From Paractinoplanes durhamensis (GTDB taxonomy: Bacteria > Actinomycetota > Actinomycetes > Mycobacteriales > Micromonosporaceae), in contig NZ_BOML01000027.1 in the NCBI RefSeq assembly GCF_016862175.1, forward strand, positions 62,001 through 126,000: a stretch of DNA of 64,000 nt, in the 5' to 3' direction. The position numbers and the translations under genes were made by a program. Below are positions 52,376-59,956 of this stretch, piece after piece (position 1 is the stretch's first letter; every line of letters begins with the position of its first letter). The notes beneath the pieces were generated by a model that saw only the letters and a list, made by a program, of their open reading frames with translations, was not told the origin of the DNA and did no database searches.

Positions 52376-53094
52376 GACGGTGCCCCCCGGTATTCGATCT
52401 CGTCGCTGGTGAGCCGGAAGAACGCGTCCTCCAGCGATTCCGCCCCCGCCGACAGCTCGGCGACGGTGGTGTCGGCGAGCAGCCGGCCCCGGCCGATCAC
52501 CACGAGCCGCTCGGCGGTCAGCGCCATCTCGCTGATCAGGTGGCTGGACACGAACACCGTGCGGCCCTGCGCGGCGAGGGATTTCAGCAGGTTGCGGATC
52601 CAGCGGACGCCCTCGGGGTCGAGCCCGTTGACCGGTTCGTCGAACATCAGCACCGCCGGGTCGCCGAGCAGCGCCGCGGCCATCCCGAGGCGCTGCCCCA
52701 TGCCGAGCGAGAACTTCCCGGCCCGCCGCCCGGCCGCGCCGGTCAGGCCGACCATGTCGAGCACCTCGTCGACCCGGGCCCGCGGGATCGCGTTGCCGGC
52801 GGCCAGCGCGGCCAGGTGGGCGCGGGCGCTGCGGCCCGGGTGGAACGCCTTGGCCTCGAGGAGGGCGCCGACCTCGCGCAGCGGCCAGGCCAGGTCGCGG
52901 TAGCGGCGGCCGCCGATCCGGGCCTGGCCGGCGTCGGGCCGGTCCAGCCCGAGGATCAGCCGCATGGTGGTCGACTTGCCCGACCCGTTGGGGCCGAGGA
53001 AACCGGTGACCACGCCCGGCCGCACGTCGAAGCTGAGCGCGTCGACCGCGACCGTCGGTCCATATCGTCTGGTGAGGTTCCGGACGTCGATCAC
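52372..53094 (-). CDS. ABC transporter ATP-binding protein
   Basis: 240 residues: Walker A GPNGSGKST (about 34-42), signature FSLGMGQRLGMA (degenerate, as in BcrA/DrrA), Walker B VLMFDEPVNGLDP and switch His in VSSHLISEM. Belongs to the drug-resistance branch that works with ABC-2 permeases. First gene of the operon ABC-permease-kinase-regulator-GNAT, a layout typical of cell-envelope or lantibiotic stress modules. Confidence 0.95.
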   Translation of the reverse strand: MIDVRNLTRRYGPTVAVDALSFDVRPGVVTGFLGPNGSGKSTTMRLILGLDRPDAGQARIGGRRYRDLAWPLREVGALLEAKAFHPGRSARAHLAALAAGNAIPRARVDEVLDMVGLTGAAGRRAGKFSLGMGQRLGMAAALLGDPAVLMFDEPVNGLDPEGVRWIRNLLKSLAAQGRTVFVSSHLISEMALTAERLVVIGRGRLLADTTVAELSAGAESLEDAFFRLTSDEIEYRGAPS

Positions 53095-53148
53095 CGGAGC
53101 TCCTTCCGTCGTCGTTGATGACGGAAGAAACGCTAGGGAAATGGCTGG

Positions 53149-53817
53149 TCAGGCGGGATCCGGCGGACACCCGTCTTCGTCTGGGGGAAATCCCCCAGCG
53201 AGCCTCGCCAGCAGGTCCTCGAAGACGCGCACCGCGCCGGGCAGGTTCGCGGCACGGTGGTAATCGATGGCCCGGTGCCAGCGGGCGGTCAGCGCCGCCA
53301 CCGCCTCGGGCGGGGTGATGCCGCCGTAGACGTCGCACATCAGCCTCATCCGGCGGGCCTGCTCGGCGACCGGGACGACCGGGTCGGCCAGCTCGGCGAA
53401 ACCCCACACCGCCTGGTCGAAGTCGTCGACGCGGCGGCCGGGGCGGACGTCGTCCTCGAAGTCGATGATGGCGACCGCCCGATCGCCGTCGAACACCGTG
53501 TTGTGCGGCCCGAGATCCCCGTGGCAGACGACCTCCTGGTCCTCGTTCAGCCCGATGGCGGCGGTCGCGTCGTGGAACGCCCGGATCAGCCCGGTGGCGC
53601 TGCGGATCTGCGCATCGTCGAGGCCGTGCGGCCCGTCGCAGACCGGGACCCACCCCTCGACGAACGTCAAGATCTGCCGGCCCTGGTCGTCGTAGCCCAG
53701 CGGGCGCGGCGTGCCCATGAAGCCTGCGTCGGCCATGCGCTGCAGGAGAGCGTCCACATAGTCGGACCGGTCGTGCCGGGGGCGGCGCACGGTGTTGCCG
53801 ACGCGGACGATTCCCAT
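53149..53817 (-). CDS. APH/choline kinase-like phosphotransferase
   Basis: 222 residues. Catalytic loop VVCHGDLGPHNTVFD (Brenner motif) and AIIDFEDD metal motif are intact. The N-terminal lobe is short (starts GIVRVGNTVRRP), so it is a compact member. Could phosphorylate an aminoglycoside, a sugar or another alcohol. Four bases separate its start from the stop of the DHA2 pump gene on the same strand, so they are probably co-transcribed. Confidence 0.85.
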   Translation of the reverse strand: MGIVRVGNTVRRPRHDRSDYVDALLQRMADAGFMGTPRPLGYDDQGRQILTFVEGWVPVCDGPHGLDDAQIRSATGLIRAFHDATAAIGLNEDQEVVCHGDLGPHNTVFDGDRAVAIIDFEDDVRPGRRVDDFDQAVWGFAELADPVVPVAEQARRMRLMCDVYGGITPPEAVAALTARWHRAIDYHRAANLPGAVRVFEDLLARLAGGFPPDEDGCPPDPA

Positions 53818-53821
53818 CCCG

Positions 53822-55195
53822 TCAGACTCGCACCGGCTCGCGGACGACAGCCACCCGGCCCGGGAGGACGAACGACAGCAGCACGGCCACCCCGGTGAAG
53901 CCGACCGTCCACCAGAACGCAGTGCCGAACCCGGCGGTGGCCAGGATGACCGCCAGCAGGGCGACCCCGACCGAGCCGCCGACCTGCTGGGCGATCCGAG
54001 TGACGATGCTGGCGTGCGGGACCGCCTCCCGGTCGAGGCCGACGAACGCGACCGTCATGATCGGGATCATCACCATGCCGAGGCCGAGGCCGCGCACGAA
54101 CAGGGTCACCAGCAGCGGCCAGATCGTGGTGTCCGGGCCGGCCAGCGCGAACGGGACGGTCGCCGCCCCGACCAGGACGAAGCCGATGATCGAGACGGTG
54201 CGGGCACTGACCCGGTCGAGCATCCGCGCGGCGACCGTGCGGCTCAGCATCGAGCCGGCGCCCTGCGGGATCAGCAGCAGTCCGGCCGCGAGAGCGTCCA
54301 TCCCGCGCAGCTGCTGCCAGTAGAGCGGGAGCAGCAGCATCGCGCCGTAGAGCGAGGCGCCCGACAGGAACAGCAGGGCGGTCGCCGCCCAGGTCGGCCG
54401 CGAGCGCAGCACTTCCAGGTCGACCAGGGCGTCGCCCTTGCGGCGCAGCGCCCGGACCACGAACGCGGCCAGGAGCAGGGCGCCGCCGAACGTCGGGACG
54501 AGCACGTCGGCCTGGGCGAAGCCGCCGTGGGTCACGTTGGACAGGCCCCACAGCAGGGCGACCAGGGCCGGGGACAGCAGCAGCAGGCCGAGCACGTCGA
54601 GGCGGACCCGGCGGCCGGGGACGTCGGCCGGGATCAGCCGCCACGCCAGGACCAGGCCGGTCAGGCAGAGCGGCACGTTCACCAGGAACAGCCAGCGCCA
54701 GTCGCCGGCGCCGAGGATCAGGCCGCCGATCACCGGGCCGAGGATCGGGCCGAGCGCGGCCGGCAGCGCGACGGTCGACATCAGGCGGGCCCGGTCGGAG
54801 TCCTTCGCGGCCTGCATGATCATCGTGGTCATCAGCGGCATCATCGCGCCGCCGCCGATGCCCTGCACCACCCGGAACGCGATGAGGCTGGGGGCGTCCC
54901 AGGCGAACGAGCAGAGCACCGAGCCGAGCAGGAAGACGGTCAGGGCGGCCATCCAGAGGCGCTTGGCGCCCAGGTGGCTCTGCAGCCAGCCGACGGTCGG
55001 GATGACCACGCCCAGCGCCAGAAGGTAGCCGGTGCTGACCCACTGGATGGTGCCGACGCCGGTGTGCAGGTCAGCGGCGAGCTCGTGCAGCGCGACGCTG
55101 ACGATCGTCGAGTCGAGGATGACCGCGACGCCGCCGACCAGCACCGCAATGGCGATGCGCAGCGCAAGGGGATCGATTCGGACCTTGGAAGACAT
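53822..55195 (-). CDS. DHA2-family (EmrB/QacA-like) MFS drug exporter
   Basis: 457 residues, about 14 membrane helices. LDSTIVSVALHELAADL (motif D1), GWLQSHLGAKRLW (motif A) and ALPAALGPILGPVIGGLI (motif C, antiporter) are all present. Divergent from a TetR gene whose operators cover both starts. It probably confers drug resistance together with the adjacent phosphotransferase. Confidence 0.93.
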   Translation of the reverse strand: MSSKVRIDPLALRIAIAVLVGGVAVILDSTIVSVALHELAADLHTGVGTIQWVSTGYLLALGVVIPTVGWLQSHLGAKRLWMAALTVFLLGSVLCSFAWDAPSLIAFRVVQGIGGGAMMPLMTTMIMQAAKDSDRARLMSTVALPAALGPILGPVIGGLILGAGDWRWLFLVNVPLCLTGLVLAWRLIPADVPGRRVRLDVLGLLLLSPALVALLWGLSNVTHGGFAQADVLVPTFGGALLLAAFVVRALRRKGDALVDLEVLRSRPTWAATALLFLSGASLYGAMLLLPLYWQQLRGMDALAAGLLLIPQGAGSMLSRTVAARMLDRVSARTVSIIGFVLVGAATVPFALAGPDTTIWPLLVTLFVRGLGLGMVMIPIMTVAFVGLDREAVPHASIVTRIAQQVGGSVGVALLAVILATAGFGTAFWWTVGFTGVAVLLSFVLPGRVAVVREPVRV

Positions 55196-55208
55196 CGGAG
55201 GGCCGCCT

Positions 55209-55277
55209 TAAGGTACGCAGCTGTATCTAACGATTGACACGCTACGTCGCCGCGATAAGATACGCAAGTGAGTCTTA
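55209..55277. promoter_or_regulatory. Two operators for the TetR / DHA2 pump pair
   Basis: Site 1 (55209-55229) has arms AGGTAC/GTATCT; site 2 (55256-55277) has TAAGA/TCTTA and overlaps the TetR GTG start. They share TAAGrTACGCA in the left half. The 47-base separation covers both divergent promoters. Confidence 0.65.
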
Positions 55278-55855
55278 AAGAGGGATCGCGGCGGCGCGGC
55301 CAGGAGTTGGAGGACGCGATCCTCGACGCCGCGTGGGCGGTGCTGGATGAGCACGGTTACTCCGGGTTCACCTTCGAGGCGATCGCCGCCCGGGCCGGCA
55401 CCAGCCGGCCGGTGCTCTACCGGCGCTGGCCGCAGCGCACCGACCTGCTGCTGGCCACCCTCACCAAATTCTGGGCGGGGCAGCCGATCCCGCTGCCCGA
55501 CACCGGCAACCTGCGCGAGGACGCGATCACCCTGTTACGCCGGGCCGGCGTCGGCCGGGCCCGCATGATCACCCTGCTCGGCACCCAGCTGATGGACTAC
55601 TTCCGGGAGACCGGCACCAGCTTCAGCGACCTGCGCGAGCAACTCCTGCCGGCCGACCGGCGGCGGGGCGGCTTCGAGACGATCCTGGCCCGCGCGGTCG
55701 AGCGTGGCGAGGTGCCCGACGTGCCCCGCTCGGCCCGCGTGGTCAACCTGCCGTTCGACCTGGTCCGGCACGACATGCTGATGACCCTGCGCCCGGTCCC
55801 GGACGAGTCGATCATCGAGATCGTCGACGAGGTGTGGCTGCCGCTCATCCGCTGA
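55268..55855 (+). CDS. TetR-family regulator of the DHA2 pump
   Basis: 195 residues from a GTG. HTH FEAIAARAGTSRPVLYRRWP (about 38-57), followed by a TetR C-terminal domain with GTQLMDYFRETGTSF. Its own start lies inside an operator-like palindrome. The 3' end overlaps the convergent GH3 gene by 11 bases. Confidence 0.92.
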   Translation: MSLKEGSRRRGQELEDAILDAAWAVLDEHGYSGFTFEAIAARAGTSRPVLYRRWPQRTDLLLATLTKFWAGQPIPLPDTGNLREDAITLLRRAGVGRARMITLLGTQLMDYFRETGTSFSDLREQLLPADRRRGGFETILARAVERGEVPDVPRSARVVNLPFDLVRHDMLMTLRPVPDESIIEIVDEVWLPLIR

Positions 55856-58415
55856 CGACGAGCACGAACGTCCCGCGGGCCGCCCCGACCGTCGCGGTGA
55901 CGGTGGCGACGCCGGGGCGGACGGCCCGCAGGGTTTTGCCCTCCACCCGGACCACGGACGGCCGGTTGCTCTCGTAGCGGACCTCGGCGGGATGCACCAG
56001 GCTCTGGTCGGTCAGCGCGACCGTGAGCTGCGGGTCGATCCGGCTGCCCACCGGGAACCGCAGCCGCTGGGTGATGCCCTTCGCGGCGTCGCCGACCACG
56101 ATCGGCTTGGCGGTCACCACCGACGGGGTCGGCTCCGGGATGTCGGTCACCTCCACGGTCGCGCGGCGCCGGACGTCCTGACTGGAGGCCGCCAGCTCCA
56201 GGCCGTAGCGGCCGGGATCGACCCGGAACTTTTCGCCGGCGAAGAACGCCAGCGCCTCGATCGGGGCGCTGAGGGTCACCGATGCGGACTCGTGCGGGCC
56301 AAGTTCGATCTTGCGGAAAGCGACCAGGCGCTTGCGGGGGCGCTCGTCGGCCGGGCGGGCGTCCGGGGTCGTCGCGTAGAGCTGGACCACCTCGGCGCCG
56401 GCCCGGCGGCCGGTGTTGGTGACCGTGGCCGTCGCGGTGAGCGTGCCGCCGTCGTTCGTCACCCGCAGCGCGTCGTAGCGGAAGGCGGTATAGCTCAGCC
56501 CGTACCCAAAGGGGAAGGTTGGGGTGCCGGTGAAGTATTGGTAGGTGCGGCCGGGCGTGGTCGCCGTCGGGCGAATGCCGTAATCCTCCATCGGCGGCAG
56601 CTGGGATTCGCTCGCATACCAGGTGAAGGGCAGTTTGCCGCTCGGATTCGCCGCCCCCAGCAGGACGTCGGCGAGCGCGGCGCCCTGCTGCTGGCCGTTG
56701 AACGAGCTCCACAGGATCGCGGCGGTGAAGTCGGCGAACGGCGCCACGTCGACCTGGCCGACGGTCTGCAGGTAGGCGACGGTGTGCGGATTGGCCTTCG
56801 CCACCCGGCGGATCAGATCGGCCTGGGCGCCCGGCAGCGCGAGGGTCGTCCGGTCATGGTCCTCACTCGCGGTGCTGCGATCGGTGCCGGCCACGACGAT
56901 CGCCACGTCGTACCCCGCGGCCGCTTTTACCGCCGCCGGATCGACCGTGTCCAGGTCGCCGGGCAGCGTGCCGGCCAGAAAGTCGACAGTCGCACCTGGA
57001 TTCGCCTTCTTGACCGCCGCTTCGATCCCTTGGAACGGGGTCACCGAATTCGCCACGCCAGCCTCGGTCTGCACGCTCGAATAGCCGCCCAGATAGAGCT
57101 CCGGCGGGTCGGCAAACGCACCGATCACCGCGACCCGATAACGGCCGGTAGCCGGGACCTGCAGCGGCAGAATCCGGTTCTTCAGCAGCACCAGGCTTTC
57201 GGTGGCCGCCTCGCGCGCCATGGCCAGGCGTTCCGGGGTTTCGGTGACACCCCCATTCGCGGCCAATCGCTCCCGGGCCGCCGCCACCCACGGCACCCGC
57301 GACTCCGCGTCGAACTCCCCCAACGCCATCCGCGCGGTGAACAACCGGGCCACCGAGACGTCAACGTCAAATTCATTGAAAACCCCGGCTTGTGTACGGA
57401 TGGATCGCGCCACCGCCCCCGGGACCGTGTTCGCGTAATTCCAGTCGTCGTGATAGCCCTGCGTGCAGTTGAGATCCTCACCCGCCGACAATGCGTAGGC
57501 GGTCCGCGAATATTGGTCGAGCAGCCCCGACCCGTTCGGTTGCCAGTTCTGCCCGGCCATCATCTCGAAGACGGCATCGCAGTCGGACGTGAAGTAACCG
57601 TCGAACCCGTACGTCTGCCGGGCCAGCGTCCCGATGAGGTGCGTGTTCGCCGCCGCCGGAACGCCGTTGACGCTGTTGTAGGAACTCATGACGGACCCCG
57701 GACGCGCCCAGCGGATGATGTCCCGGAACTGGGCCGTGTAGTACTCCCGCAGCGTCCGCTCATCCATGTCGGAGGACCCGTTGAGCCGGTTGGACTCGCT
57801 GTTGTTGGCGGCGTAGTGCTTGAGGGTCGCAACCGCCTTCAGATAGCCGTCCCGCGCGGGCCCCTGCAGCCCGTCGACGAATTGCGCGCCCAGCACCGCG
57901 GTGAGAAACGGATCCTCCCCGAACGTCTCGTCATTGCGCCCCCACCGCGGATCCCGCGCGAGGTTGACGGTCGGCGAGTAGAAGTCGAGGTCGAGCCGGT
58001 TGTCCCGGACGACTTCGCGCGCTTCGTCGGAGATCATCGAGGCCTCGCGGCGGACCAGCTCCGGATCCCAGCTGGAGGCCAGCGAGAGCGAAACAGGGTA
58101 CGAGGTGGTGTTGGTGAGATTGGGCGGCTGATCCCCGTCGTTGGTCTGCTCGCGGGCAACCCCGTGGGCAGCTTCGTTCCACCAGCCATAGGCGGCCACG
58201 CCAAGCCGCGGAACAGCCGCCGACTGACTGCTGACCAGCTGCGAGGCCTTCTCGTCCAGCGTCATCCGTTCGACAAGATCAGCGGCCCGCTCACCCGGCG
58301 AATACCCCCGGTCGAGATAGATCGGAGTGCCGGCGACCGCGGCCGTGTCCGCAGCGGTAACGACAAGCGGAAGCAACACGGCAACCGCACCCACCACAGC
58401 CATCGACCGACGCAT
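55845..58415 (-). CDS. Secreted glycoside hydrolase family 3 (beta-xylosidase/glucosidase type)
   Basis: 856 residues. Signal peptide MRRSMAVVGAVAVLLPLVVT. (beta/alpha)8 domain about 30-380 with LKHYAANN and the nucleophile Asp near 278 in GYFTSDCDAVFEM. Alpha/beta sandwich domain about 400-640, then a fibronectin-III-like domain and a Big_2-like end (SVVRVEGKTLRAVRPGVATV). The SDCDA motif and NYANTVPGAV region favour the xylosidase/arabinosidase branch. It acts on plant polysaccharide fragments. GGAGGG lies three bases ahead of the ATG. Confidence 0.9.
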   Translation of the reverse strand: MRRSMAVVGAVAVLLPLVVTAADTAAVAGTPIYLDRGYSPGERAADLVERMTLDEKASQLVSSQSAAVPRLGVAAYGWWNEAAHGVAREQTNDGDQPPNLTNTTSYPVSLSLASSWDPELVRREASMISDEAREVVRDNRLDLDFYSPTVNLARDPRWGRNDETFGEDPFLTAVLGAQFVDGLQGPARDGYLKAVATLKHYAANNSESNRLNGSSDMDERTLREYYTAQFRDIIRWARPGSVMSSYNSVNGVPAAANTHLIGTLARQTYGFDGYFTSDCDAVFEMMAGQNWQPNGSGLLDQYSRTAYALSAGEDLNCTQGYHDDWNYANTVPGAVARSIRTQAGVFNEFDVDVSVARLFTARMALGEFDAESRVPWVAAARERLAANGGVTETPERLAMAREAATESLVLLKNRILPLQVPATGRYRVAVIGAFADPPELYLGGYSSVQTEAGVANSVTPFQGIEAAVKKANPGATVDFLAGTLPGDLDTVDPAAVKAAAGYDVAIVVAGTDRSTASEDHDRTTLALPGAQADLIRRVAKANPHTVAYLQTVGQVDVAPFADFTAAILWSSFNGQQQGAALADVLLGAANPSGKLPFTWYASESQLPPMEDYGIRPTATTPGRTYQYFTGTPTFPFGYGLSYTAFRYDALRVTNDGGTLTATATVTNTGRRAGAEVVQLYATTPDARPADERPRKRLVAFRKIELGPHESASVTLSAPIEALAFFAGEKFRVDPGRYGLELAASSQDVRRRATVEVTDIPEPTPSVVTAKPIVVGDAAKGITQRLRFPVGSRIDPQLTVALTDQSLVHPAEVRYESNRPSVVRVEGKTLRAVRPGVATVTATVGAARGTFVLVVSG

Positions 58416-58752
58416 GCGCCCTCCCCCGACCGGCACCGCCATCCTCCCGCGCCGCGGACGTGACGCGCAGCCCCGCCGTCAGACGACGGACGACCGCAGC
58501 GGATGGACTCCCCGAGCGGTTCGCTGACCGCTCGGCTGCAGAGGCCATCCGGGAACCGGGAACTGATCGAGCCGTCGCACAAGGTTCGGTGGGTGCCGAT
58601 TCCGAGGGGCGGTTGCTGAGCGGAATTTCGGCCTTCGGCGCTGCTGTCCTCGATCGGACAGCGGGACCACCGCTCTAGGCGATGGGCAGATCTCGATGGT
58701 GGGCGCATCGTTTGCCGGTCCCGGCGGTGCGCACACGAACGAGGTCGTGGAA
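58416..58752. other. 337-base intergenic region with hairpin
   Basis: No convincing gene. It holds a 9-bp perfect hairpin CCGAGCGGT-TCGCTG-ACCGCTCGG (58512-58535) and one copy of a 20-base repeat found again at 59895. The divergent promoters of the GH3 and membrane-protein genes must lie here, but I cannot place them. Confidence 0.5.
58459..58478 (+). repeat. Left copy of a 20-base direct repeat flanking the orphan gene
   Basis: CGTGACGCGCAGCCCCGCCG matches 19 of 20 bases of 59895-59914. The two copies bracket the orphan membrane-protein gene and its palindromic element. Confidence 0.55.
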
Positions 58753-59745
58753 ATGACGAAGAGTCAGAGCGGCGATACGCGTTGGATCGTGAGCTGGGGC
58801 GTAATTCTGACTCTGGTAGCGGTGGTGATCCCGCTCGGCGCCGGGTCGCTGTTCGGCTACTCAGACAAAATGCTGGTTTACGCGGGCGCGGTGGTCACCG
58901 CGCTCGTCGCGCTGATCGCCCACACGCTGACCCGCCAGTCCAACCGTCGGCTCGCGGTCGAGCAGAAGCAGAGCTTCGGCCAGTTGAAGCTGGAAGCGGC
59001 GATGCGAGCCGGGCAGCTCGTCAGCTCCAAGGACGGCCTGGGCGTCGACCGGGCCGCGGCCGCCTCCAGCCTGCTGGCGCTGACCCGCCTCGACCAGGCC
59101 GGGCTCGCCGTCGCCATGCTGGTCGACCTCTGGGACGGGGGCAAAGACAAGGTTTCGACCGAGACCGCCATCCTGGTCATCGATGGGGCGCTGCGGTCGG
59201 ATCAGCGCAACGCCCAGCTGATGGCGGCCGAGCTGCTCTGTCGCAACGCCCGCAGCCTCGACGCGTGCCAGTCGCTGCACTGGCCGAGCGTGATCGACGG
59301 GGGCTGGGATCCCCGCTTCGGCGACAAGACCAAGCTTCTGCTGTTCGAGGCGCTGCTCGACATGACGTTGACAAAGGCGCCGAACGAAAACGCGCTCCGC
59401 TCGGTCGCTGTCCGTCTCTACGGCGTGTGGGCGGCCGAGGCCGCGGAACGCCGTCGGTCAGGGCGGATCCCTGTCACTGGTGGTCGACCGGTCAGACGTT
59501 CAGCGGCCACGATGACGTCGAAGGCGCATCTCACGGCCGCGACCGAGATCGCCGAGGCAGGTAGGCGCAGATCCAGTGCCGGCTGCCCCGGGCGACGGTG
59601 CGGACCGACCGCATCGCCGTCAACGGGCCCGGTGCAGGCAGGCCGGACTTCGTACAGCGCGCACGGCTGCCGCACTCGGCACGCTGGTTTCTGCGGCCTA
59701 GATCAACACAATTTCCAGGATGTCGGGGCCTTCCAGCCCCGTTGA
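58753..59745 (+). CDS. Two-helix membrane protein with disrupted C-terminus
   Basis: 330 residues. Two membrane helices (about 13-34 and 40-60) precede a basic loop and a long helical domain resembling TPR/HEAT-like packing (AAAASSLLALTRLDQAGLAVA, quoted in part, and AQLMAAELLCRNARSLDA). From about residue 235 the sequence turns into Arg/Pro/Ser-rich low-quality text. The last 15 residues come from a palindromic repeat. The original 3' end has probably been lost. No known family. Confidence 0.55.
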   Translation: MTKSQSGDTRWIVSWGVILTLVAVVIPLGAGSLFGYSDKMLVYAGAVVTALVALIAHTLTRQSNRRLAVEQKQSFGQLKLEAAMRAGQLVSSKDGLGVDRAAAASSLLALTRLDQAGLAVAMLVDLWDGGKDKVSTETAILVIDGALRSDQRNAQLMAAELLCRNARSLDACQSLHWPSVIDGGWDPRFGDKTKLLLFEALLDMTLTKAPNENALRSVAVRLYGVWAAEAAERRRSGRIPVTGGRPVRRSAATMTSKAHLTAATEIAEAGRRRSSAGCPGRRCGPTASPSTGPVQAGRTSYSAHGCRTRHAGFCGLDQHNFQDVGAFQPR

Positions 59746-59775
59746 GGCCCCAACATCCTGAAAGCTGTGTTGATC
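59701..59775. repeat. 75-base palindromic element
   Basis: The ends GATCAACACA / TGTGTTGATC pair perfectly. The inner arms continue with CCAGGATGT / ACATCCTG and GGGGCCT / AGGCCCC around a short loop, with one or two bulges. It could be a strong terminator or a REP/MITE-type element. It supplies the final codons and stop of the upstream reading frame. Confidence 0.75.
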
Positions 59776-59782
59776 ATGAATG

Positions 59783-59802
59783 CTTCCGCACATCGGCGGA
59801 AG
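59783..59802. terminator. Small hairpin before glgE
   Basis: CTTCCGC-ACATCG-GCGGAAG: seven pairs and a six-base loop, eight bases after the palindromic element. No U tract. It may be a second terminator isolating glgE. Confidence 0.4.
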
Positions 59803-59894
59803 AAGGCGTCGGATTGCGGCTTGGCCTGGCCGGGTGGCCGGAGGATCGAGGACGTCGTGGTCGATGAGGCGGCGCGCGGGCATGGTGGCAGTGC

Positions 59895-59914
59895 CGTGAC
59901 GCGCAGCCCTGCCG
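59895..59914 (+). repeat. Right copy of the 20-base direct repeat
   Basis: CGTGACGCGCAGCCCTGCCG, one base different from the left copy at 58459-58478, lies 42 bases before the glgE start. Confidence 0.55.
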
Positions 59915-59956
59915 CTTGGAGAGCGTGTGGGCGGAGAAGTCGATAGCGTCGGGGGC

